Positions 54,501 to 64,000 of a stretch of 64,000 bases of DNA are shown here, one piece after another; position 1 is the first letter of the stretch; each line of letters opens with the position of its first letter. A program made the translations under genes and the position numbers. This DNA is from Auanema rhodensis. Taxonomy: Eukaryota > Nematoda > Chromadorea > Rhabditida > Rhabditidae. The DNA lies in the NCBI GenBank assembly GCA_964057225.1, contig OZ059895.1:22516688-22580687 (forward strand). Direction: 5' to 3'. The notes under the pieces were generated by a model. It was not told the origin of the DNA. It searched no databases and worked only from the letters and a program-made list of their open reading frames with translations.

Positions 54501-56636
54501 CATAACTAATTTCTGTATTGAGCGTTTCTCAATGTAGTATAGTGCATTCGATGCGGATTTTTAAGCTGCGTCGATCTGTGTTTTCAGATTTGCGCTAGCT
54601 TAAAAATGCACCGAGATATCAACTGATATAAGTTCACACTTACATCCTCGATTTTCACCCTGAAGAATTAATTTTTCCGTTGAATAACATTGTCCATCGT
54701 CTTTGCCTTGAAAAAAAAAATCTGAAAACTTCTACTTTTTGCTAAATTATTTTGAAATTTTTCGAAAAAACTTTTGTTAAAATGTTTTTGGAAGCAATGT
54801 TGAGTGTACATGGAAACTCAACATACACTAATGCATCATTTTGCAAACGATCATAACTAATTTCTGTATTGAGCGTTTCTCAATGAAGTATAGTGCATTC
54901 GATGCGGATTTTTAAGCTGCGTCGATCTGTGTTATCAGATTTGCGCTAGCTTAAAAATGCACCGAGATATCAACTGATATAAGTTCACACTTATATCCTC
55001 GATTTTCACCCTGAAGAATTAATTTTTTCGTTGAATAACAATGTCCATCGTCTTTGCCTTGAAAAAAAAAATCTGAAAACATCTACTTTTTGCTAAATTA
55101 TTTTGAAATTTTTCGAAAAAATTTTTGTTAAAATGTTTTTGGAAGCAATGTTGAGTGTACATGGAAACTCAACATACACTAATGCATCATTTTTCAAACG
55201 ATCATAACTAATTTTTGTATTGAGCGTTTCTCAATGTAGTATAGTGCATTCGATGCGGATTTTTAAGCTGCGTCGATCTGGGTTATCAGATTTGCGCTAG
55301 CTTAAAAATGCACCAAGATATCAACTGATATAAGTTCACACTTATATCCTCGATTTTCACCCTGAAGAATTAATTTTTTCGTTGAATAACATTGTCCATC
55401 GTCTTTGCCTTGAAAAAAAAAATCTGAAAACATCTACTTTTTGCTAAATTATTTTGAAATTTTTCGAAAAAATTTTTGTCAAAATGTTTTTGGAAGCAAT
55501 GTTGAGTGTACATGGAAACTCAACATACACTAATGCATCATTTTGCAAACGATCATAACTAATTTCTGTATTGAGCGTTTCTCAATGTAGTATAGTGCAT
55601 TCGATGCGGATTTTTAAGCTGCGTCGATCTGTGTTTTCAGATTTGCGCTAGCTTAAAAATGCACCGAGATATCAACTGATATAAGTTCACACTTACATCC
55701 TCGATTTTCACCCTGAAGAATTAATTTTTCCGTTGAATAACATTGTCCATCGTCTTTGCCTTGAAAAAAAAAATCTGAAAACATCTACTTTTTGCTAAAT
55801 TATTTTGAAATTTTTCGAAAAAATTTTTGTCAAAATGTTTTTGGAAGCAATGTTGAGTGTACATGGAAACTCAACATACACTAATGCATCATTTTTCAAA
55901 CGATCATAACTAATTTCTGTATTGAGCGTTTCTCAATGTAGTATAGTGCATTCGATGCGGATTTTTAAGCTGCGTCGATCTGTGTTATCAGATTTGCGCT
56001 AGCTTAAAAATGCACCAAGATATCAACTGATATAAGTTCACACTTATATCCTCGATTTTCACCCTGAAGAATTAATTTTTTCGTTGAATAACAATGTCCA
56101 TCGTCTTTGCCTTGAAAAAAGGAATCTAAAAACATATACTTTTTGCTAAATTATTTTGAAATTTTTCGAAAAAATTTTTGTCAAAATGTTTTTGGAAGCA
56201 ATGTTGAGTGTACATGGAAACTCAACATACACTAATGCATCATTTTTCAAACGATCATAACTAATTTCTGTATTGAGCGTTTCTCAATGTAGTATAGTGC
56301 ATTCGATGCGGATTTTTAAGCTGCGTCGATCTGTGTTTTCAGATTTGCGCTAGCTTAAAAATGCACCGAGATATCAACTGATATAAGTTCACACTTACAT
56401 CCTCGATTTTCACCCTGAAGAATTAATTTTTCCGTTGAATAACATTGTCCATCGTCTTTGCCTTGAAAAAAAAAATCTGAAAACATCTACTTTTTGCTAA
56501 ATTATTTTGAAATTTTTCGAAAAAATTTTTGTCAAAATGTTTTTGGAAGCAATGTTGAGTGTACATGGAAACTCAACATACACTAATGCATCATTTTGCA
56601 AACGATCATAACTAATTTCTGTATTGAGCGTTTCTC
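42599..56636. repeat. Satellite B modular HOR with variable unit number
   Basis: Each HOR copy opens with a unit carrying AATGAAGTATAG, at 42599, 44354, 45758, 47162, 48917, 51374, 53129 and 54882, with the next marker at 56637. The second unit has CTGGGTTATCAG and usually CACCAAGATATC. They are followed by a run of units of the TTTTGCAAACG/GTTTTCAG/TTACATCC/TTTTTCCG type. Run lengths are 3, 2, 2, 3, 5, 3 and 3, giving HOR lengths of 1755, 1404, 1404, 1755, 2457, 1755 and 1753 bp. The last copy (54882) is altered by insertion of a GGAATCTAAA unit. The variant TTTGTTAAAATG is linked to the marker units. Confidence 0.88.
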
Positions 56637-58050
56637 AATGAAGTATAGTGCATTCGATGCGGATTTTTAAGCTGCGTCGATCTGTGTTTTCAGATTTGCG
56701 CTAGCTTAAAAATGCACCGAGATATCAACTGATATAAGTTCACACTTACATCCTCGATTTTCACCCTGAAGAATTAATTTTTCCGTTGAATAACATTGTC
56801 CATCGTCTTTGCCTTGAAAAAAAAAATCTGAAAACATCTACTTTCTGCTAAATTATTTTGAAATTTTTCGAAAAAATTTTTGTCAAAATGTTTTTGGAAG
56901 CAATGTTGAGTGTACATGGAAACTCAACATACACTAATGCATCATTTTTCAAACGATCATAACTAATTTCTGTATTGAGCGTTTCTCAATGTAGTATAGT
57001 GCATTCGATGCGGATTTTTAAGCTGCGTCGATCTGTGTTATCAGATTTGCGCTAGCTTAAAAATGCACCAAGATATCAACTGATATAAGTTCACACTTAT
57101 ATCCTCGATTTTCACCCTGAAGAATTAATTTTTTCGTTGAATAACAATGTCCATCGTCTTTGCCTTGAAAAAAGGAATCTAAAAACATATACTTTTTGCT
57201 AAATTATTTTGAAATTTTTCGAAAAAATTTTTGTCAAAATGTTTTTGGAAGCAATGTTGAGTGTACATGGAAACTCAACATACACTAATGCATCATTTTT
57301 CAAACGATCATAACTAATTTCTGTATTGAGCGTTTCTCAATGTAGTATAGTGCATTCGATGCGGATTTTTAAGCTGCGTCGATCTGTGTTTTCAGATTTG
57401 CGCTAGCTTAAAAATGCACCGAGATATCAACTGATATAAGTTCACACTTATATCCTCGATTTTCACCCTGAAGAATTAATTTTTTCGTTGAATAACAATG
57501 TCCATCGTCTTTGCCTTGAAAAAAAAAATCTGAAAACATCTACTTTTTGCTAAATTATTTTGAAATTTTTCGAAAAAATTTTTGTCAAAATGTTTTTGGA
57601 AGCAATGTTGAGTGTACATGGAAACTCAACATACACTAATGCATCATTTTTCAAACGATCATAACTAATTTTTGTATTGAGCGTTTCTCAATGTAGTATA
57701 GTGCATTCGATGCGGATTTTTAAGCTGCGTCGATCTGTGTTATCAGATTTGCGCTAGCTTAAAAATGCACCAAGATATCAACTGATATAAGTTCACACTT
57801 ATATCCTCGATTTTCACCCTGAAGAATTAATTTTTTCGTTGAATAACAATGTCCATCGTCTTTGCCTTGAAAAAAAAATCTGAAAACATCTACTTTTTGC
57901 TAAATTATTTTGAAATTTTTCGAAAAAATTTTTGTCAAAATGTTTTTGGAAGCAATGTTGAGTGTACATGGAAACTCAACATACACTAATGCATCATTTT
58001 TCAAACGATCATAACTAATTTTTGTATTGAGCGTTTCTCAATGTAGTATA

Positions 58051-58120
58051 GTGCATTCGATGCGGATTTTTAAGCTGCGTCGATCTGTGTTATCAGATTT
58101 GCGCTAGCTTAAAAATGCAC
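58051..58120. other. Long dyad in satellite B unit (example copy)
   Basis: GTGCAT (58051-58056) pairs with ATGCAC (58115-58120), and TTTTTAAGCT (58067-58076) pairs perfectly with AGCTTAAAAA (58106-58115). Inside lies a second stem, ATCTG (58083-58087) with CAGAT (58094-58098) around a 6-nt loop. The arrangement is present in nearly every satellite B unit; the inner stem is weakened in units with GTTTTCAG only at the loop. It could form a cruciform or an RNA hairpin, but no function is shown. Confidence 0.7.
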
Positions 58121-58133
58121 CGAGATATCAACT

Positions 58134-58155
58134 GATATAAGTTCACACTTATATC
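58134..58155. other. 9-bp perfect inverted repeat in satellite B unit (example copy)
   Basis: GATATAAGT (58134-58142) and ACTTATATC (58147-58155) are exact reverse complements around a 4-nt loop TCAC. Units of the other main type have ACTTACATC, which puts one mismatch in the stem. Units with AAGTGCACACTT extend the stem by a base pair. Confidence 0.75.
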
Positions 58156-58306
58156 CTCGATTTTCACCCTGAAGAATTAATTTTTTCGTTGAATAACATT
58201 GTCCATCGTCTTTGCCTTGAAAAAAAAAATCTGAAAACATCTACTTTTTGCTAAATTATTTTGAAATTTTTCGAAAAAATTTTTGTCAAAATGTTTTTGG
58301 AAGCAA

Positions 58307-58332
58307 TGTTGAGTGTACATGGAAACTCAACA
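58307..58332. other. 8-bp perfect inverted repeat in satellite B unit (example copy)
   Basis: TGTTGAGT (58307-58314) and ACTCAACA (58325-58332) are exact reverse complements around a 10-nt loop. The GTTAGAGTG variant common between 9 and 20 kb inserts an A into the left arm. A smaller stem, ATTGAG/CTCAAT with a 5-nt loop, lies at 58026-58042. Confidence 0.75.
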
Positions 58333-61300
58333 TACACTAATGCATCATTTTGCAAACGATCATAACTAATTTCTGTATTGAGCGTTTCTCAATGTAGTAT
58401 AGTGCATTCGATGCGGATTTTTAAGCTGCGTCGATCTGTGTTTTCAGATTTGCGCTAGCTTAAAAATGCACCGAGATATCAACTGATATATGTTCACACT
58501 TACATCCTCGATTTTCACCCTGAAGAATTAATTTTTCCGTTGAATAACATTGTCCATCGTCTTTGCCTTGAAAAAAAAAATCTGAAAACATCTACTTTTT
58601 GCTAAATTATTTTGAAATTTTTCGAAAAAATTTTTGTCAAAATGTTTTTGGAAGCAATGTTGAGTGTACATGGAAACTCAACATACACTAATGCATCATT
58701 TTGCAAACGATCATAACTAATTTCTGTATTGAGCGTTTCTCAATGTAGTATAGTGCATTCGATGCGGATTTTTAAGCTGCGTCAATCTGTGTTTTCAGAT
58801 TTGCGCTAGCTTAAAAATGCACCGAGATATCAACTGATATAAGTTCACACTTATATCCTCGATTTTCACCCTGAAGAATTAATTTTTTCGTTGAATAACA
58901 ATGTCCATCGTCTTTGCCTTGAAAAAAAAAATCTGAAAACATCTACTTTCTGCTAAATTATTTTGAAATTTTTCGAAAAAATTTTTGTCAAAATGTTTTT
59001 GGAAGCAATGTTGAGTGTACATGGAAACTCAACATACACTAATGCATCATTTTTCAAACGATCATAACTAATTTTTGTATTGAGCGTTTCTCAATGTAGT
59101 ATAGTGCATTCGATGCGGATTTTTAAGCTGCGTCGATCTGTGTTATCAGATTTGCGCTAGCTTAAAAATGCACCAAGATATCAACTGATATAAGTTCACA
59201 CTTATATCCTCGATTTTCACCCTGAAGAATTAATTTTTTCGTTGAATAACAATGTCCATCGTCTTTGCCTTGAAAAAAAAATCTGAAAACATCTACTTTT
59301 TGCTAAATTATTTTGAAATTTTTCGAAAAAATTTTTGTCAAAATGTTTTTGGAAGCAATGTTGAGTGTACATGGAAACTCAACATACACTAATGCATCAT
59401 TTTTCAAACGATCATAACTAATTTCTGTATTGAGCGTTTCTCAATGTAGTATAGTGCATTCGATGCGGATTTTTAAGCTGCGTCGATCTGTGTTATCAGA
59501 TTTGCGCTAGCTTAAAAATGCACCGAGATATCAACTGATATAAGTTCACACTTATATCCTCGATTTTCACCCTGAAGAATTAATTTTTTCGTTGAATAAC
59601 ATTGTCCATCGTCTTTGCCTTGAAAAAAAAAATCTGAAAACATCTACTTTTTGCTAAATTATTTTGAAATTTTTCGAAAAAATTTTTGTCAAAATGTTTT
59701 TGGAAGCAATGTTGAGTGTACATGGAAACTCAACATACACTAATGCATCATTTTGCAAACGATCATAACTAATTTCTGTATTGAGCGTTTCTCAATGTAG
59801 TATAGTGCATTCGATGCGGATTTTTAAGCTGCGTCGATCTGTGTTTTCAGATTTGCGCTAGCTTAAAAATGCACCGAGATATCAACTGATATATGTTCAC
59901 ACTTACATCCTCGATTTTCACCCTGAAGAATTAATTTTTCCGTTGAATAACATTGTCCATCGTCTTTGCCTTGAAAAAAAAAATCTGAAAACATCTACTT
60001 TTTGCTAAATTATTTTGAAATTTTTCGAAAAAATTTTTGTCAAAATGTTTTTGGAAGCAATGTTGAGTGTACATGGAAACTCAACATACACTAATGCATC
60101 ATTTTTCAAACGATCATAACTAATTTCTGTATTGAGCGTTTCTCAATGTAGTATAGTGCATTCGATGCGGATTTTTAAGCTGCGTCGATCTGTGTTATCA
60201 GATTTGCGCTAGCTTAAAAATGCACCAAGATATCAACTGATATAAGTTCACACTTATATCCTCGATTTTCACCCTGAAGAATTAATTTTTTCGTTGAATA
60301 ACAATGTCCATCGTCTTTGCCTTGAGAAAAGAAATCTAAAAACATATACTTTTTGCTAAATTATTTTGAAATTTTTCGAAAAAATTTTTGTCAAAATGTT
60401 TTTGGAAGCAATGTTGAGTGTACATGGAAACTCAACATACACTAATGCATCATTTTTCAAACGATCATAACTAATTTTTGTATTGAGCGTTTCTCAATGT
60501 AGTATAGTGCATTCGATGCGGATTTTTAAGCTGCGTCGATCTGTGTTATCAGATTTGCGCTAGCTTAAAAATGCACCAAGATATCAACTGATATAAGTTC
60601 ACACTTATATCCTCGATTTTCACCCTGAAGAATTAATTTTTTCGTTGAATAACAATGTCCATCGTCTTTGCCTTGAAAAAAAAATCTGAAAACATCTACT
60701 TTTTGCTAAATTATTTTGAAATTTTTCGAAAAAATTTTTGTCAAAATGTTTTTGGAAGCAATGTTGAGTGTACATGGAAACTCAACATACACTAATGCAT
60801 CATTTTTCAAACGATCATAACTAATTTTTGTATTGAGCGTTTCTCAATGTAGTATAGTGCATTCGATGCGGATTTTTAAGCTGCGTCGATCTGTGTTATC
60901 AGATTTGCGCTAGCTTAAAAATGCACCGAGATATCAACTGATATAAGTTCACACTTATATCCTCGATTTTCACCCTGAAGAATTAATTTTTTCGTTGAAT
61001 AACATTGTCCATCGTCTTTGCCTTGAAAAAAAAAAATCTGAAAACATCTACTTTTTGCTAAATTATTTTGAAATTTTTCGAAAAAATTTTTGTCAAAATG
61101 TTTTTGGAAGCAATGTTGAGTGTACATGGAAACTCAACATACACTAATGCATCATTTTGCAAACGATCATAACTAATTTCTGTATTGAGCGTTTCTCAAT
61201 GTAGTATAGTGCATTCGATGCGGATTTTTAAGCTGCGTCGATCTGTGTTTTCAGATTTGCGCTAGCTTAAAAATGCACCGAGATATCAACTGATATATGT

Positions 61301-64000
61301 TCACACTTACATCCTCGATTTTCACCCTGAAGAATTAATTTTTCCGTTGAATAACATTGTCCATCGTCTTTGCCTTGAAAAAAAAAATCTGAAAACATCT
61401 ACTTTTTGCTAAATTATTTTGAAATTTTTCGAAAAAATTTTTGTCAAAATGTTTTTGGAAGCAATGTTGAGTGTACATGGAAACTCAACATACACTAATG
61501 CATCATTTTGCAAACGATCATAACTAATTTCTGTATTGAGCGTTTCTCAATGTAGTATAGTGCATTCGATGCGGATTTTTAAGCTGCGTCAATCTGTGTT
61601 TTCAGATTTGCGCTAGCTTAAAAATGCACCGAGATATCAACTGATATAAGTTCACACTTATATCCTCGATTTTCACCCTGAAGAATTAATTTTTTCGTTG
61701 AATAACAATGTCCATCGTCTTTGCCTTGAAAAAAAAAATCTGAAAACATCTACTTTCTGCTAAATTATTTTGAAATTTTTCGAAAAAATTTTTGTCAAAA
61801 TGTTTTTGGAAGCAATGTTGAGTGTACATGGAAACTCAACATACACTAATGCATCATTTTTCAAACGATCATAACTAATTTTTGTATTGAGCGTTTCTCA
61901 ATGTAGTATAGTGCATTCGATGCGGATTTTTAAGCTGCGTCGATCTGTGTTATCAGATTTGCGCTAGCTTAAAAATGCACCAAGATATCAACTGATATAA
62001 GTTCACACTTATATCCTCGATTTTCACCCTGAAGAATTAATTTTTTCGTTGAATAACATTGTCCATCGTCTTTGCCTTGAAAAAAAAAATCTGAAAACAT
62101 CTACTTTTTGCTAAATTATTTTGAAATTTTTCGAAAAAATTTTTGTCAAAATGTTTTTGGAAGCAATGTTGAGTGTACATGGAAACTCAACATACACTAA
62201 TGCATCATTTTGCAAACGATCATAACTAATTTCTGTATTGAGCGTTTCTCAATGTAGTATAGTGCATTCGATGCGGATTTTTAAGCTGCGTCGATCTGTG
62301 TTATCAGATTTGCGCTAGCTTAAAAATGCACCGAGATATCAACTGATATAAGTTCACACTTATATCCTCGATTTTCACCCTGAAGAATTAATTTTTTCGT
62401 TGAATAACATTGTCCATCGTCTTTGCCTTGAAAAAAAAAATCTGAAAACATCTACTTTTTGCTAAATTATTTTGAAATTTTTCGAAAAAATTTTTGTCAA
62501 AATGTTTTTGGAAGCAATGTTGAGTGTACATGGAAACTCAACATACACTAATGCATCATTTTGCAAACGATCATAACTAATTTCTGTATTGAGCGTTTCT
62601 CAATGTAGTATAGTGCATTCGATGCGGATTTTTAAGCTGCGTCGATCTGTGTTATCAGATTTGCGCTAGCTTAAAAATGCACCAAGATATCAACTGATAT
62701 AAGTTCACACTTATATCCTCGATTTTCACCCTGAAGAATTAATTTTTTCGTTGAATAACAATGTCCATCGTCTTTGCCTTGAAAAAAGAAATCTAAAAAC
62801 ATATACTTTTTGCTAAATTATTTTGAAATTTTTCGAAAAAATTTTTGTCAAAATGTTTTTGGAAGCAATGTTGAGTGTACATGGAAACTCAACATACACT
62901 AATGCATCATTTTTCAAACGATCATAACTAATTTTTGTATTGAGCGTTTCTCAATGTAGTATAGTGCATTCGATGCGGATTTTTAAGCTGCGTCGATCTG
63001 GGTTATCAGATTTGCGCTAGCTTAAAAATGCACCAAGATATCAACTGATATAAGTTCACACTTATATCCTCGATTTTCACCCTGAAGAATTAATTTTTTC
63101 GTTGAATAACATTGTCCATCGTCTTTGCCTTGAAAAAAAAAATCTGAAAACATCTACTTTTTGCTAAATTATTTTGAAATTTTTCGAAAAAATTTTTGTC
63201 AAAATGTTTTTGGAAGCAATGTTGAGTGTACATGGAAACTCAACATACACTAATGCATCATTTTGCAAACGATCATAACTAATTTCTGTATTGAGCGTTT
63301 CTCAATGTAGTATAGTGCATTCGATGCGGATTTTTAAGCTGCGTCGATCTGTGTTTTCAGATTTGCGCTAGCTTAAAAATGCACCGAGATATCAACTGAT
63401 ATAAGTTCACACTTACATCCTCGATTTTCACCCTGAAGAATTAATTTTTCCGTTGAATAACATTGTCCATCGTCTTTGCCTTGAAAAAAAAAATCTGAAA
63501 ACATCTACTTTTTGCTAAATTATTTTGAAATTTTTCGAAAAAATTTTTGTCAAAATGTTTTTGGAAGCAATGTTGAGTGTACATGGAAACTCAACATACA
63601 CTAATGCATCATTTTGCAAACGATCATAACTAATTTCTGTATTGAGCGTTTCTCAATGTAGTATAGTGCATTCGATGCGGATTTTTAAGCTGCGTCGATC
63701 TGTGTTTTCAGATTTGCGCTAGCTTAAAAATGCACCGAGATATCAACTGATATAAGTTCACACTTACATCCTCGATTTTCACCCTGAAGAATTAATTTTT
63801 CCGTTGAATAACATTGTCCATCGTCTTTGCCTTGAAAAAAAAAATCTGAAAACATCTACTTTTTGCTAAATTATTTTGAAATTTTTCGAAAAAATTTTTG
63901 TCAAAATGTTTTTGGAAGCAATGTTGAGTGTACATGGAAACTCAACATACACTAATGCATCATTTTGCAAACGATCATAACTAATTTCTGTATTGAGCGT

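Larger units (their letters stand above)
8679..64000. repeat. Satellite B array, about 351-bp monomer
   Basis: A head-to-tail array of about 157 units that runs off the right edge of the window. Using GATCATAACT as a register, early units start at 9031, 9383, 9721, 10073 and 10423 (spacings 352, 338, 352, 350); the common length is 350-352. Length changes come mainly from the A-run after GCCTTG, from AGAGTG versus GAGTG, and from a 14-bp deletion in one unit type. GC is about 31 % (hand count of one unit). Fixed landmarks are TTTCTCAATG, ATTCGATGCGG, GCGCTAGCTT, CACCCTGAAGAATTAA, GTCCATCGT, TTTTTGGAAGCAATG and ACTAATGCATCATTTT. I see no convincing similarity to satellite A although 351 is about twice 176. 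The family is not recognised. Confidence 0.97.
56637..64000. repeat. Satellite B 1404/2807-bp HOR domain at right edge
   Basis: The rare variant GATATATGTTCAC occurs near 58491, 59894 and 61298 (spacings 1403 and 1404, four units). GCGTCAATCTG (58781 and 61588) and ACTTTCTGCT (58946 and 61753) both recur at 2807 bp (eight units), so about 57.65-59.2 kb was copied to 60.45-62.0 kb. Units with CACCAAGATATC and GGAATCTAAA or GAAATCTAAA are interspersed. The array continues beyond the window. Confidence 0.85.

Noticed and set aside
52846-61127. Two 70-codon minus-strand frames (52846-53058 and 60915-61127)
   Set aside because: They open only because the A-run has one extra base that shifts frame. 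Low-complexity satellite translation, not a gene.
8679-64000. Regularly spaced repeats as a possible CRISPR array
   Set aside because: The repeating unit is about 351 bp with no short repeat and unique-spacer structure; spacers would themselves be the repeat.
1-64000. Satellite B as a diverged dimer of satellite A, because 351 is about twice 176
   Set aside because: Apart from short shared words such as GATGCGG and TTTTCAAA, I could not align either half of the B unit with the A unit by eye. A sensitive alignment of the two consensus units would decide it.
1-64000. tRNA, rRNA, promoter, terminator or riboswitch signals
   Set aside because: TATA-like and T-rich strings occur in every unit as part of the AT-rich repeat. 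None is placed before a gene, and no tRNA or rRNA landmark was recognised.

Overview
The whole 64-kb window is tandem satellite DNA. I find no protein-coding gene, RNA gene, mobile element, CRISPR array, phage or bacterial operon signal on either strand. Kilobase-scale arrays of 176-bp and about 351-bp AT-rich units with nested higher-order repeats (HORs) point to eukaryotic heterochromatin, most likely a centromeric or pericentromeric block. The composition (about 31-32 % GC, hand-counted on one unit of each family) and style would fit an insect or other invertebrate. I do not recognise either family by name, so the species assignment is a guess.

Region 1 (1 to about 8678) is satellite A. 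It has 49 complete head-to-tail units, every one exactly 176 bp (starts at 1, 177, 353 ... 8449), plus a 54-bp partial unit. The units form an eight-unit HOR of 1408 bp, itself built from two related four-unit halves of 704 bp. Copies start at 1, 2641, 4049 and 6161. They are interrupted by an irregular seven-unit segment (1409-2640), a lone four-unit copy (5457-6160) that carries a crossover-type hybrid unit, and a shuffled end (7569-8678) next to the junction.

Region 2 (about 8679 to 64000) is satellite B. It has about 157 units of about 351 bp (range seen 338 to 353), all in one orientation and unrelated to A as far as I can see by eye. It divides into domains with their own HORs: a 2095-bp six-unit HOR with a diagnostic 14-bp deletion (about 9.0-20.1 kb); a 5262-bp fifteen-unit tandem duplication (about 21.1-31.6 kb) with shuffled extra copies to about 36.7 kb; a stretch with a 125-bp partial-unit duplication that was itself copied 1878 bp away (about 37-40.5 kb); a modular HOR with a variable number of one unit type (42.6-56.6 kb); and a 1404/2807-bp HOR domain (57-64 kb).

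No genes work together here. What the sequence records is the history of unequal exchange and segmental amplification. Possible functional content is limited to conserved dyad symmetries in both units, phased A/T tracts in satellite B and a CACGTG palindrome in satellite A. Open reading frames of 63 to 79 codons exist but are translated satellite repeat, and are listed as rejected.
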